Below are positions 1-13,599 of a DNA stretch of 64,000 nucleotides, piece after piece; position 1 is the first letter of the stretch; the number at the start of each line of letters is the position of its first letter. Origin of the DNA: Circinella umbellata (Eukaryota > Mucoromycota > Mucoromycetes > Mucorales > Lichtheimiaceae); contig JAIWNF010000098.1 of NCBI GenBank assembly GCA_025093555.1, positions 39,377 through 103,376 of the forward strand, written 5' to 3'. The position numbers and the translations under genes were made by a program. The notes beneath the pieces are model-generated. The model saw only the letters and a list, made by a program, of their open reading frames with translations. It ran no database searches and was not told the DNA's origin.

Positions 1-367
1 TTCGTTCATTATTCAATAAACCTGGAAACGTTGTTCTTGAACTATGAGATGATGGACCTCCTCCAGTAGCGACCGACGCTGATTCGTTGGTATTATTACT
101 ATTGATATTGCTGTTAATAGTAGAATACCCATCATTTGGACCATTATTACCCGAGTATTTCTGATAATACGATGGCGGCATGGATGTAGGTCTTGCTAGT
201 GGATGGTGTTGTAGTTGATCATGTGAAGATGACTTGTTGTTGCCACTGTTATTCATGTTGTTGACTGATGAAGCAGATGGTAAAATGGTTAAAATGTTGT
301 TACCGGTATTATTTCCGTATGAATGAGTAGATGTTTGTGGTGAAGTATAAGTTGAATGCTGATACAT
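1..367 (-). CDS. 5' end of a low-complexity Asn/Ser-rich protein (partial)
   Basis: The reverse strand is open from an ATG at 367-365 to the left edge, 122 codons without a stop. The protein begins MYQHSTYTSPQTSTHSYG and continues with Asn, Ser, Gln, Pro and Tyr-rich sequence. It has no membrane segment and no domain I recognise. Such leaders are common in fungal transcription regulators and RNA-binding proteins, but that is only a guess. Codon use is less AT-biased than the flanking DNA, which supports real coding. The gene continues outside the window. Its upstream side is the unusually long AT-rich tract beginning at 368. Confidence 0.7.
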   Translation of the reverse strand, partial: MYQHSTYTSPQTSTHSYGNNTGNNILTILPSASSVNNMNNSGNNKSSSHDQLQHHPLARPTSMPPSYYQKYSGNNGPNDGYSTINSNINSNNTNESASVATGGGPSSHSSRTTFPGLLNNER

Positions 368-925
368 TAAAAAAAGAATAATGAAAAAGTTTTGGGGTTC
401 TAGTTTCCTTTTTTTTTGTTTTTTGTTTTTTGTAGTTTCGAAAAGCTTGTAAGGATGCTTTTTTTTTGTAATTGTTATTATTATTTGGCACCTATATAAA
501 TCCCAAAGAGAGAAGCGTGAGGTAGAGGGAAGTAGAAAGATAGAGATATGCCAAGAAAAGAAAAGCAGGGAATAGACCGCGAGATTAGTAAAAGAGTATA
601 TATTATATATAGCGTTATTATATTTTATATAGTAAAAATAAAAGAAAATAAAAAAGAGAAAGAAAAGAAAAAGAAAATAAATTTGAGCTGATCCCAGTAT
701 AAGGAATTAACTGTATCAAAAAAGGGGAGGGTAGGAGTAAGCAGGAGGGAAAAGTGAAGATAGAATATGATTCTGAATAAAAGAGAGAAAGAGAGGAGAT
801 CAGAGTGTTATAAGCAACAGCATCTGTATGAGTGTGGTCATATATATACATTCACATTACTGTATATGTATGTATTATTATTATTTGCCACATAAACACA
901 TAAACACACATCCACATATTGCATT

Positions 926-936
926 ACTCTCTCTCT

Positions 937-973
<37 letters not shown>
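926..973. repeat. CT/GA microsatellite
   Basis: A nearly pure (CT)n run interrupted by short T runs, flanked by further pyrimidine-rich sequence. It lies about 560 bp upstream of the start of the reverse-strand gene at 1-367, so it would be a purine-rich element in that promoter region. Confidence 0.85.
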
Positions 974-977
<4 letters not shown>

Positions 978-3900
978 CTCTTTTCTATCTATTTAAATTA
1001 AAATATAACAGTAAAAAAGAAGAAAAGACCATTTCAGAGCACATGAAAGAAACAATTGAGAAGAAAATTTGTTTACTTACAGTGTATTGTTGAAACTGTT
1101 GTATGTATATAAAAAATAAATACAAACTGCTTTTTTGTTTCTTTTTAGGATTTTCGATCAGTAAACTTCCAATTATATATTAAAATAGATAATAGTAGCT
1201 GCGTGTTGAGGTTGACTGATGTTTTAATAATTCGAACTTATTTGACAAAAAAAAAAAAAAAAGATTCGAACTCGGGGCACTATGGTTTTTTTTTTTTTTT
1301 TTGGTTGCTGTTTTGTTACTGTCTGTGAATGCGTGATGTATCTTTCGGATCCTCTTGTGGATTATATACAACAAAATTTAAGATATGTAAATATAAAATA
1401 TAAAAGAAAGAAAGAAAGCAAATAATAAAAATTTGAGTTTATACTTTCACAACAAAGAAAAAAAAAAAGAAGAAATAAACAAAAAAAAAAAACAAAAAAA
1501 GGAAGAAAGTTCGGAAAGTTGAAAGTGTATGTGCTATAAAACTATAAATATATTATGTTTTATGTTAGAAAAAAAAAAAAGAGGGGCTGGCGGGAAACAA
1601 TTATTTGTATACAGTACGCCTCACGTCTTGAAGGAATTAATGGCTTCTTTTTTTTTGCTTATACGTATATGTGTTTTTGTAAGTGAATAGTTATTGAAAG
1701 GGAGCAAGAAAAGGAAGTGAGATAGAGGAAGGGGGCTAGGTCAACTTGTTTTGGATCAAAGAAAGACTTGGCGGGGTAAGGGTATTTGGGGGGAGGTCAC
1801 TTTGTATATGCTGTGATATGTAAAATAATAATTTTTGGATGGAGATCCCAGAAAAAAAGACAAAGGAAAAATAACGGAATCGACAAAGAAAGGGAGCCGA
1901 CTTACCTTTCTTTAAGAACGCGAAAGTTTAATAACACACCAACAAAAAAAAACGGATTAAGAATAAAAAAAAGTTGAGTTAAGAGGCACCCAAAAAAAAA
2001 AGGAGTTTGCTTAAAAGAAAAAGAGAAGAAAGTAATAATAATACTAACAAATAATTGGATGAAAAGAAAGAAAGAACAAAATGACAAGTGACTCTGTTGC
2101 TATTCTTATCATGTGGATGATGTGATGATGATGTTGATGTTGATGCAGGCAAAAGAATAATCAGGTAGTGAATGATATTAGTATTAGTAGTAGTAGTAGT
2201 AGTAGTAATAGTGTTACTATACAACTACTTATAACAATAACAACTTGGTTCTAGTCTTTACAACAATAATAAAGTGGTTATATTACTCAAAGGACAATGG
2301 GAACAATGAACCTTTTTTTTTCTACTTAATAGCATATACACTCTTATACTTCTCTCTTTCCTTCTCTTTCTTTAATAGACTTATAAATTAATTATCTGGT
2401 ACTTTTTGCTTTTTACATTCTTTAAATGATGATTCAATTGGTTTTTATTTTTATTCTTCTTCTTCTTCCTTCTACATAAATGTTTATCAAATGAAACTTT
2501 TTAATTTTTTTATGTTACTCTTTTTTTGTCTTCGTACATACATTGGGTCCTTGCATGAGGGGTAAAAAAAGAAAAAGAAAGTGTAGGAGAAAGAAAGAAA
2601 AAAAGGGGGGAGGGGTTAAAGAAAAATTAGCACTTTATTCGGGGGAGTGTACCTGATAATAGAAGAAGAGTAGTGTTTTGCTTAAAGGTGGTCGAGGAGT
2701 TTCTATAAAACAGGGGGTGTAGGTCGATGTGGGTGCGTGTAAATGTATAGTGAGAGGTTTTATTGAACAAGTAAAAAAAGGAGTGCATAAATAAGTCAAT
2801 TGAAATCCATAGAACAACTCTCATATAGTCGAAAATAATGATATTAAGTCAATACATCACAATTCTTCGTTTTGCTTTTATGTAAAAAAATAGGATGATT
2901 ATTGATGATCAAACAACAATAATAATAGCCTATAGTAACCTTCTTTGAGATATAAAATAAAGAAAAAAAGGTAATTATATATGCACAATTATGCATCGTG
3001 TGTATAATTGATTATAATGTATGCACATGTAAGCCATCATTATTATCGTAATGAACCACATTGGTTTTATGCTTGTTATTTTACTTTTCTTTACTTGGCA
3101 TATAATCATCAGTATTAAAGCCTCTTATAACAATTTTCTTCCTTTCTTTCTCACCTAGTCCTCTCCTTCTTTGCAAAATTGAGAGTATATATTTGATCCA
3201 TATGTCATAGTAATATTGTACACAAAAATTAAAATGTGTAACTGTGATAGTAATGATGTTTTGATTGATCTGTCTTATATTCCTTTTCCTACCCCATCTT
3301 ACCCCGAAACTCTTCTTTTAGTTAGTTTTTCTTTACCCCACTCCTTTATACGCAGGTTATCTAAATGTATGTATGCCACCATAAAAAAATACAATAAAGT
3401 ATAGTAATCATAGCATACTAATACATGTATACATACACAAAAAAAAACAAGCTTGAATATAAATTAACCAGATGTAATGATAGATATGAGAGTTTTTAAT
3501 AGTAACAATAGACTTATTTAGCAGAAGTCATTGATAAGAAAGTTTTATTCCCCAACCATATTTTTTTTTCTCGATCGCTTTATGCAGGGATTCTTTCGTT
3601 CTGTGCTCTTTTTTATAATATATAATTTTCAGTATCATAGTATGTACTGTAAATGAACATACATAAAAAATAAGCAATTACGATAAATGTTGATATTGAT
3701 AGAATCGTATTTTTAGACATAATTAATTAGTGTTGTTTTTCTTAATATCGCTAAAAAAAACGAATATCGATGGTCACATTATTAATTCAAAAAAGAAGAA
3801 ACTTGCTACATTTTGGTATTAAATAAAGTTCAACTGCAAGCAGGTCGTTTGGATCAATTTATTTTATTGTTTATTATGTTGTGTATCATGCCAACAACAA

Positions 3901-6900
3901 TGAGCTCAGGTCTGGAGGTCAGATATTTGTTCTCTTGATCGATTGAGTACCCACATTATGTATATGTTGTGTAATAGAGAAAAGAAAGGATTACGGGGAG
4001 AGAAATGAATATGATGGTAATATAAAGTAATCAGGGCAGGTCACTACATCACCCACTATATATTGATACCAACTAAATATGCATTATATATCGTAATCTT
4101 TCAGACGCACTATTTTTCCCATCATTGTTGTTGCTATTGTTACAAATGGTTAAACAATGATTTTGATTACTTGACAGCCAAGAAAGAAAATAAAACTGAA
4201 GATCATTATTTGTTTTTGTTTTTTGTTTTTTTTACACACATACACACATATACATTGTATATTTCCGGTCATTCAGAAATGGCGGGTTCACTTCTCGTGT
4301 TCTTCTTGGACAAGGAGGTTAAGCTGCTACAGAGATTCATGCGGGGTGATGATTTGGGTTTTTTATTTTTCGAAAACCTTATCTCCCCCCCTTTTTCTTA
4401 GTTCTCTTTACTTCCACCTCCCCCCCCCCTTCCCCTTAAAAAAGATCGAAAAAACTCAGTGCGCACGACGTACATAAAATTTCAATGGTCGGCACAAACC
4501 TTAATAAAATATACTTATATCGCCTCATTTTTTTTTGTTTCTTTTTCGGCATCTTTAGGGCTCACAATAAAAATATCATATATATATATATATATTATTG
4601 TTTTTTTGATCGATTACTTGAAAATTATATACAAAGTCATAGTAGTTATGCTTTGAATTTTGAAAACCTATTGAATCAACAAGAATGGGTTTTCTTCACC
4701 AATAAAAGATTTATATGATATAAAACAAAAATTAGATACGTATTATGAATAATAAAATTGATTAATGATTGTGATGCGAATGACACCATAATCATTAGTA
4801 TTCATTCTTGTTTGGTTTTTTTGTCATTTTCCAAATTATATATGACTATTATATCTTGATCACTTTATTGTCATTATTATGTTTATCATTACTGATCAGT
4901 TATCAAAGAGTGTTCTTTTTTTTAATTTTCTGCCAAGACCAGTATTAAAAATTATTACTTTTTTTTATATCAACCTGCATGATATTTATCAATCTGGTTC
5001 TTTTTCATGCATCCTAAAAAAAATAAGATTCATAAAGTGGCGGAGTGAGACTTGAAAAAAATATTGGATTTGTGCAGATTGAAGGAGATCAAAGCAAAAA
5101 AAAAAAACATATATATAATCGAACAAAAATTACTTCATGCCCGATCCTTTAATACTAGATATATTATTTGAAAAAAACAAGTTTACATTTCTTGCAGTTT
5201 CACAGGTACATGCAGGTGAAAGTTTCACTCTTCTTTCATATTACCATTTTAATTATTTATTTGCGCTAGGAAGGTTTTTTATTACATTTAGTAAAGCATA
5301 AAAAAATATAAAACTGGTTCCTGTTCATTAATGCGAGAAAGCGTATTTTACTATTTTCATTCCCTGCTTCAAAGAAATAACAGAAATTACCGGCAGGCTG
5401 AATATAAAAAATAGCTATATACACGTCATGTGAAGTGCCGAAGTTTATGTGTGTTGTAGTGGATCTTCACTCCTCTTTTCTTTTTTCTTGTTCTCTCCTT
5501 CTCCCCCACTACAATAATATATCCTGAATTATCTGGGCTATACATTTCTTATAAACAGGAAACCAGTGGTATAGTAATATAAATGCGTGAAGATAACGAC
5601 TACATAGATGATGATAAGACATACATATTTTTGTTTCTGTTACGATTGAAGTAATACATACGAGAATTCCTCCTTTCAGTAGAAATCAATGTACACCATT
5701 TAGTTGTGCGAATAAGACACATACACACACATACATACGTACACACATTATACCAAGAGAAAGTTATGATTATCAGTACAATAAAGAGTTGTTGTTTATA
5801 CTCTCTTTACTATAATATAAAGCACACTTTTTTTCCATTAATGGAGCTCTGTATTATAAAGTTGGTGCCGATGTAGAATAGGTCACTTCTTTTTTACAGT
5901 GGCATGTAGTATAATAGCTACTGCTGTTAAGCTATCTAACATTAGCAATTTGTCTCGTATAAGTAGCTGCCGTCAAGAACATAGGGGATCTATTGCTTGT
6001 ACATCTCTCCTTTACTATAATTAATAATAGGGATGATTATATCCTTTTGAATACTAGTAAGGACTTGTCAAAACTAAATAAAGCGAGAGAAAAAAGATAA
6101 ATTTATCAAGATGACATAAAAGAAGAAATAAAAACAATACATTTCTATATTATATGATAATTGTAGTATGAAGCAATCTATTTCTGAAATGAATATTATT
6201 GATATTGTTTACTGTTACTTTTAAAAAAAGATGGTTACTATTGCTCTATCTCTTCTTACTACTGCTATAATAATAGTTATTGCCTTCAATGTTTTTTTTT
6301 GGTCTGAGAAAGCCCCCAAAGAACACGCAGTCAAATATTATTATCATATATAACCATTTATTAGAAATTCATCCATAGTAATAATGGATGCAAAAATGCT
6401 TTGTTTATATCTACTAATACATGTTTTTTCATAAATTATTTCGTCAAAGTTTCTTTTTTTCCCGATTCTTTACTACTACTAATGTTAATCATTGTATCAA
6501 TTATAATGACATTTTCACATATACTAGATATGCTTAACTTATTATCAAGAAACCATAACAATGCACAAAATTATATTATAATTACAAGGAAACCTCTGTT
6601 TCCCTTTTTTCACATATGTAGATCTCCATAGTTACCATTTTTTTTTCCGATACATAGTTGATAGCTCTCGAACATCTATAATTCTTTTCTTTAGATGATG
6701 CACCATTTTTAAAAAAAGTAAATAAAAATAAAGTTAACTTGTGAATTATTTTAAAATTCTACAACACAATTTCTAATAGCATTGGTATCTGCAATGCAAC
6801 TCAAAAAACCAATTGACTGATGCCATAGCAACAGCGATACATGATTAGTATTGCTATGGCATTGCGCTCTTAATGAATGACTGATATTCACAAACACTGC

Positions 6901-8211
6901 ATTTCATTAAAAGCGTGTTGTTTAGTTTATGCATACCAAAAATTAAATTTATTTGATATATCAAAATCTAGGCTATAAATTTTATTTAACTAATCGCCGT
7001 ATTATTATTATCATCATTATTTCGTAACAAAGAAAAAATTATGTTTATTGAACAAACTTTTGATATCGTGGTTATCATCATATAGTACAACTCTTTGGGG
7101 GTTTCCCCTATCATATATTCAATCTCGAATCTTATTATATCGCTCACAATAGATAATAGATGTAAAAATAGAAAACTACGCCAGTATTGCTGTCAAAAAA
7201 TACCAACTAGTTAAAACCCAGGGAGCGGGGAGAATGGTCGGGAGGGAATAAGCTTGTTTTATGTACTAATAGAGCTCTTTTTTTTTTATGTACATGTATA
7301 TGTATATATGTTGTGTGCCTAAGTCGACAAACAGAATTTTTTTAGCATCGAAAATGGTCAGGAACTTTTTTCTTTTTAATAAAAAAAAAGTTGTCAGAGA
7401 AATTATACTGTCCGTCCTCGCGGGCACACTAAAAAATATGCGAGAATAACATTTTGAGATAATGGAACATCCGCGGAGCATATTTTTAGACAAGTTCTAT
7501 ACTACAAAGCTTTTAGGTCAGGGGGGGACTGGAGGAACAGACATGTGAGAATGCGTGAAAATCATTATCCAAACTAATTCGGAGGTTAACTTTTAATCAC
7601 CCGCTTTTCTGTCTTCATTTGTAAAAAATTTAGATAACAACTAAAAGAGATAAGAATTCTTTTAACTTGCCTATGGTTTAATTGATAAAGATGTTTGATA
7701 TTTCCTTTCGTTTCATGATAAGTAAAACGATGAAGTACTACACAGGATAGAGTTATACAAAATACTTTTTTTTTATATATTTCTCTTTTCTCTTAAAGTG
7801 TACATTTCGTGTATGGGTAAAATCTGTCAATCTTTTTTTTTTTTCTTCGCAAATCCAGTTCCATTCCGACAGTCCAAAAAAATTACAAAGATAGAGCGAC
7901 TCATATTGCAGAAAAAAAAACTATCCCACGACTTCCGCTCTGACCGGAATGTGATAATAGTATGCACGGACTCCCAAAATAAAAAATAAAAAAAGCACTG
8001 CGCACGCAATTAATATCTGATATAATAAATTTTTTATTTTTTAATCTATACAATAGATAATCTAAAATGATATGATTTAAAACATAAAAATTGGGAATTG
8101 TATTAATGCATGGTTGTAGTGATGAAATTGTAAGGAGGGGATTTTCTTCGTTGATAAGAAAAAAAAATGTATACATGTTATTAAAAATGAAGAAATGAAT
8201 AAAAATGATAG

Positions 8212-8218
<7 letters not shown>

Positions 8219-8273
<55 letters not shown>
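8219..8273. repeat. (AT)n(GT)n compound microsatellite
   Basis: About 15 AT units run directly into about 12 GT units in intergenic DNA downstream of the small reverse-strand ORF at 8410. Confidence 0.95.
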
Positions 8274-8280
<7 letters not shown>

Positions 8281-8409
8281 GCCTAAGAATTATTAATGAA
8301 TGATTATGGGAGATAGTAACAAGTTGGAAAAACAAAAGATTATTTTGTTATATGGCGGGTATATTTAAGTAGTAAAAAGATCTTGATGCGCCAGTAAAGG
8401 TTTGTTTAT

Positions 8410-8559
8410 TTACTTTGTCTTGTTAAAGTAAAGAACATCATTCTTGCATTCTTGTGCATATGTATAAATCAAAGCACCTGCAGTAGTAGTAAGGGCTAAT
8501 TTCTTGCCAACTTGAGTAGCAGCAGTACCAGTAGCGAAACGGAAAATACGGTTATACAT
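8410..8559 (-). CDS. Hypothetical 49-aa small protein
   Basis: An intronless reverse-strand ORF begins with ATG at 8559-8557 and ends with TAA at 8410. The protein begins MYNRIFRFATGTAATQVG, has a basic, aromatic, acid-free N-terminus like a mitochondrial targeting peptide, then a short hydrophobic Ala/Thr/Leu segment and a polar C-terminus ending NKTK. I do not recognise the family. Composition is clearly less AT-driven than the surroundings, and Ala and Gly codons are frequent, which favours a real small gene. A single-pass mitochondrial membrane subunit is a possible role (inference). It is divergently oriented to the arrestin-like gene about 1 kb away. Confidence 0.5.
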   Translation of the reverse strand: MYNRIFRFATGTAATQVGKKLALTTTAGALIYTYAQECKNDVLYFNKTK

Positions 8560-9575
8560 TCTTGTTATATGTGTTGTATAAATGGGAGAAAGAAAAAAAA
8601 ATATTTCTTTGGTTTGAAGAGAAATTTGATGATAGCTAAAACAAAAAAAGATCGGTCCTCTTTTATATATGCTGGATTTTTCAAAAAAAAATTTGATATA
8701 CTGGGAAACCGCGGGTAATTTCAAACCATTTTTTCAAAAAGATCAACGATCGCCCGCGGAAGTGTGCACGTTTGCACCATGGTGACTCACCAAAAGGATA
8801 CAGCGCACAAAAGGAAATCCCAAAATAGTTGTCAAATTAATAAAATGATTGGATAGAAAGATAGAAAATGATTGGAACAATTTTACAAAGACCCAAAAAA
8901 AAAAAAAAATTCTCTCCGTCTTTGGTAATTAGCCCGACTTTTGGTTTAGAACTTCTTTTTTTCTTTAAGCCCTAGAACTTGTCGGGTAATTTTTTCTTTA
9001 ACTTTTGACAGGCAACAGAGAAAAAATAGAAAGATGAGATTTAAAGGTTTAAAAGAAAGTTTTGTTGGTTTGGGGAAAAGACTCACTGCTAATATATAGT
9101 AGCTATTTTAATAATATATAGTAATCAATTCCTCCGCTATAACAAATCGTTCCCCACATATTATTTATGATTGATGGGCTTTTCTATAATATCAATGAAA
9201 GATAATAATTTTACTTATCGAATAGATCAATAAAGAGTTATCATTTGTGAGAGTAAAAAGCCAACATTTATTTAGTATGATAAGTTTGGTTTAATTGATT
9301 TTTACTGTTTATTTATTTTATGTGCATTACAATCAAGTAAAGTCATGCCCAGATACTTATAAACCCTCCTTCCTCTCCTCCCCTTCCCCCCCTTAATTTT
9401 TTTTCTTGGCTCTTTTTCTTCTTTGCCACTCATTTACTCTCACAGACAAGAAATTCGTACAGATATAAAAACTAGAATTGATATTTTACATTTCTTTTTC
9501 TCTTTTCTTTACTACTACTACTTCTTTAAGGACAATAAGAATAAAACCCAACTTTTCCCGCTTTTACTTTTTATT
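8560..9575. other. Divergent intergenic region
   Basis: About 1 kb between the small reverse-strand ORF and the arrestin-like gene. It includes a relatively GC-rich patch around 8735-8790, then AT-rich sequence. Pyrimidine-rich runs precede the arrestin ATG, for example C runs near 9375-9395. No further gene is visible. Confidence 0.6.
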
Positions 9576-11337
9576 ATGCTTCTTTTTTCCAGCACCCCAG
9601 CAAGTCCCGTTCGATCATTTAATCTTAGTATGATACCAAGTGGTCAAGACCGAGTTGTGGCTTTTGGCCCTGGATCGGTGTTGAATGGTATATTATTCTC
9701 TTTTTTAGGTAATCTAACCGATAAATGGATTATTAATAATAGAGTAAAATTCTTTTTATTCAATTCATTCAGGGTCCGTTGTACTTAACTTGGATAAACC
9801 CGTGAATGCACATAATATTCGCGTGGTTTTCAAATGTGAACAATATGATGAATCAAATAGTAAAACAACTATTTTCAACGTTGAAACATACATTTGGGGT
9901 CATGCACAATCAGGTAAAAAAAAAGTAGTTTCGTGTATATATATATTGAACACACATGCAAATCAACAGAACCAACTCCCTCCTCTCCCCCCCCCTTGAT
10001 TTTTTTTTCTTACTAAAATTATTACTAATAAAAACTTCCCGTCCGTTATATATTTTACTTCCGTGGCCTAATTTATATACATTTATATAGAAGGAGTAAG
10101 CTTTGAATTATCTGATGGTAGTCATATGTATTTATTTGCAGTTAAAATACCATTCGTTAATTTCCCACCATCTATTCATGGAACCTATGTTGGTCATCAT
10201 GTTGAATACAGTTTACAAGGATTTTTGGAATTAGATGATACGCCCAACTGCATTGAAACTGCATGTGTTCCTGTTATCTATCTTCCATTTGTCACATGTA
10301 TGCCTATGGATGGTGATGTACTGAGAGAAGGCGCAAAAAAGAACCAAGTATTCCGTCGTAATAATGCAGTGGTTGAAGTGATAGCCGAATTGATCAAACC
10401 GGCATATTGTCCCGGTAAATAATTATACATTTCTTCTCCTACCCCCTCCTTTTTTTCTTCTAGGTTTGCTTCGTTCTGCCATAAAATTTAGGTTCTGAAT
10501 ATGCGTTTTATTTTGAGAGCTAATAATTTTATTTGTTTGTTTATTTTTGGTGTTTATGCATATACCATCGTTACAATAAAAAAATAAATGCATCTATCAG
10601 GCGATTTATGCACCGTCAAACTTACTACGACCAATCAATCTAATCATAAAATTAGCCACATGGACGTATCGCTTGTATGCAATGTGAATCAGCAACGACA
10701 TCATACGTTACAAACAGAAACATTTTATGTCGCCATTCCGAAAGAGACAAAGGAGCATCAATCTGTGTTCCGTTTCCATTTACCTGATGATTTGGTCCCA
10801 TCGACACAACATCCGGGACTTGATATTTCTTATGAAGTTGTAGTGACTTTGCCAATCAGTACATCAGCTACTGACTTAACTGGATCACCAACTACGAATA
10901 CGGGTAGTGGTGTATGGAGCTTATTTGGTGGTGGTAATAATAATACAACACAACCAGTTGACAACACAGTTGCTTTACCTGTTCTTATTGCTACCGTACC
11001 CAATGGTTTTGCTATTCCAGATCAATTAAGTCGACCTCTTAAAACATATAATGAAGAACCAGCAGATCCATCTTTTATACCCGATATTGAATCTCCATTG
11101 CCTAGCCCTTCAGGAAATATGTTTTCTCCTGTAGGTAGTTGGGCAGGTAGCCCTGCAGCACTTTCTCCATCTAATTCTGTTCATGATCCAGATTTTGAAA
11201 TAGCAATCCAACAAGATGCTTCTGGTCATTTAATGGTTCCTTCTTCTCCTCGTTTACAACAAGATAATAAATCCAATGAACGACGTACATCAAATGCATC
11301 AGATCATTCAGGATTGATGACTGTTGCTGTACAGTAA
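9576..11337 (+). CDS. Arrestin-domain protein
   Basis: Four exons (9576-9687, 9773-9913, 10091-10414, 10601-11337) join in frame to 437 aa. The N-terminal half (residues about 10-190) has the arrestin N-fold pattern: a start like SFNLSMIPSGQDRVVAFGPG, then GSVVLNLDKPV, then IPFVNFPPSIHGT. The second half (about 195-330) is an arrestin C-fold with GDLCTVKLTTTN and YEVVVTLPIS. A disordered Ser/Pro-rich tail of about 100 residues follows. Proteins of this family are trafficking adaptors that link cargo to ubiquitin ligases; no clear PPxY motif is visible in the tail, so that link is unproven. The ATG at 9576 is the only one before the fold, but 'tttttccag' just after it resembles a splice acceptor, so an extra upstream exon is possible. 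The gene converges with IBA57. Confidence 0.87.
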
Positions 11338-11565
11338 AGTTATATATAACTTATATCCATCATACCCCTTCCGTCCTTTATTCCCCTTTTTCCCTCCTCT
11401 ATTCCCCATCATAGTTGTCACTTGAGGTCCCTCTTTCTTTCTTTCTTTCTTTTTGTTGTTGTTATTCTTTTTTTTTTTTGGTCCTTCAATGCTTTTTGTT
11501 ACATAATCTATATATTGTTATACAATAAATATATACTCATCATATTCTTTATATATAATATCGAT

Positions 11566-13201
11566 TTATTGTGTTTCTACAGGCCACCATTTAGGTAAAA
11601 ATGGTTTTACACGAACATTGGTTTCAGGCACTTCAAATGCAATATCTTCCCCTGTTGCACATTTTTCAACTTGTTCTAATCGCATAAGTGCTAAACCAAT
11701 GTTATGAATTCCAGAACATGTTTTACCAACCCCACGTTTACTTGATGAACCACTTATTTTAATATCCATTTGTGGTTCAATATTTGTAGGATAAGTTTTC
11801 CCCCGATCTACGGCCAATGTAGTTGGAACACTTTAAAAAGAAATCGTTAGTCTATGTATGTAATATCGATTAGTAGTTATTGTTTTCTCTTTTTTTTTTC
11901 TTTTACCTTTCATCCTTTTCATATAATTGTACTGGCAAAATTCGTTTACGTACAACTCCAGTATGGTATGTACGAATGGTTAATTCTTGACCAACATAAC
12001 ATCCTTTTCTAAAATCAACTAGTAAAACCAAAATTAAGTTTAATTAAATGTAAACTTTGATTTCTTTGGATCAAATCCCTTCCTTTTAATTAATTGAATC
12101 TGACTTTATTTTATTTTTTTACCTCCATTCATATAATCAAAATTGGATTCTAATGGTAAAGATTGCTCTGGCCACATATCTTCGATACCTTCTGGAATAC
12201 CATTAAGTATCCTACGAATTGTATACTCTTCTGATGATAATTCTTTAAAATCACCTACTTGAGAAAGTATCGCTCCAATATCTAAATCCCACTTTCCCAC
12301 CAAAAATTATCATTAATGTTTGTCAAACTTTTTAAATAATATATGTCTGTGTGTATATCACACATCTACAAAAAAAAAACATAAAATAATAATAACCTTC
12401 ATTTTGTGGTACAATGGCACGGTAACCAAAATCCGGAACGCGGGGATCAATACACCCGATATCCGAAACTCGTTTATTTTTTTTAACCAAACTACCCACA
12501 GGTACTTTGTTCTCTTCTTCTTCATTATGTTGATGAATGTTTCCCCAAACACTGAATGCATTAAATTCATCAGAAACGTCACGTAATTTTACTTTGGATC
12601 GTAAAATATATCGTTTTAAATGTTTAAACATTTGTTCTGTAGCTGCTGCTGGTAGTTCAATCATGAATTTTGGATGAGGAAAGTTTACACCCACATTGAC
12701 TGGATAAATAAATGCATCATAGAGCATACGACCCTATATTGATATAAACATAATTTCAAATATCGATATCAACATTTTCAACTTTCTTTTTTTTTTTTTA
12801 TTACCCCGCACAACAACCCTAATAATTATATTACTAATTACCTGAGGAGTCAAAAATGCTGTATAAAAACCATCACCACCTGCTGAAATTAAAGGCATGT
12901 GGTTTGTTATAAGACCTTGTAAATACTTTGCTGTGTCAGGTCCTTCAATTTCAATTAAACCACGTTTAGGAATAGGAGCAAAATGATTGCCTTCAAGTAA
13001 ACTGTCTTTTGCTTGAACTTTTGTTATAATTGTGGAACCGAATGCGCGTCGACCGGGTACTACATAACAAACCAAAATAAAAACTGTTTAATATATGTTC
13101 CTCTCTCTCTCTCTCTTTCTCTTTATAGCTTGTGTACACTTTTTTGTTTTACCCTGAATAGGTACGACACGAGCGATCGGCCTTAAACGTGGAGCAAACA
13201 T
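11566..13201 (-). CDS. IBA57: IBA57/YgfZ-like folate-binding Fe-S assembly protein
   Basis: Six reverse-strand exons: 13201-13153, 13059-12842, 12733-12397, 12291-12123, 12018-11907, 11830-11566. The diagnostic family motif KGCYVGQE follows LNG-like MNGVDFR, and [20 protein letters not shown] matches the N-terminal GCV_T/YgfZ fold. IBA57 proteins work in mitochondria in [4Fe-4S] maturation, and the basic start [13 protein letters not shown] fits a targeting peptide. Odd point: the obvious exon 3/exon 4 splice (donor after 12397, acceptor before 12291) is one base out of frame. Using the earlier in-frame donor at codon GTA-CCA would restore the frame at the cost of six codons, or the assembly has an indel. 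The start codon lies only 62 bp from the left end of the MULE, which has therefore replaced or displaced the native promoter. Confidence 0.85.
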
Positions 13202-13263
13202 TTTTTTTTATTAAAAAAGAAAAGCAAGAGGATTAGAAAAAAAAACCAAGCTCCGAGTAATAA

Positions 13264-13325
13264 TGGGCTTGTCTATTTGCACCCCCCCCTCTCAGGTCCG
13301 GCCCGGGATTCACCCCCCCTCTGCA
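13264..13325. repeat. MULE left terminal inverted repeat
   Basis: 62 bp, inverted at 16841-16936. The GC-rich core CCGGCCCGGG is framed by C runs, very unlike the AT-rich surroundings. Confidence 0.9.
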
Positions 13326-13599
13326 TAAATAAAAAGTTGAATTTAATCAATGCAAACGGTTTTTAATTAATTATCACCAAATGAAAATTTATATATTAAA
13401 ACGTAGATATGTCATATATGATAGCATATATAGAAAGTAAATAACAGCAAAATGATATGAATAAGGACAATATTAACGGCGATCTACCATGCTGCAACAT
13501 AAGTCATATACATATATAAAGAGAAATATGAATACGTTATATAATACTTCTCTTGCACAAAAAATATTTTCTTTTTTAAAAAAACTGTCATTCATACCA

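Larger units (their letters stand above)
368..8409. other. 8-kb AT-rich gene-poor tract
   Basis: I see no convincing gene here. Open frames are short, lysine/phenylalanine-rich and follow homopolymer runs. The tract is full of poly-A/poly-T, a CT microsatellite near 926-973 and an (AT)n(GT)n tract at 8219-8273. No tRNA B-box in a plausible cloverleaf context was found. It may be an extended upstream regulatory region of the gene at 1-367, or simply non-coding spacer. Long noncoding RNAs cannot be excluded from sequence alone. Confidence 0.6.

Noticed and set aside
1255..1330. Possible tRNA because of a GTTCGAATC-like box on the reverse strand
   Set aside because: No acceptor stem, no A box and long homopolymers inside the would-be gene.
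7901..8335. 144-codon reverse-strand frame
   Set aside because: Half of it is translated (AC)n/(AT)n microsatellite and poly-A sequence.
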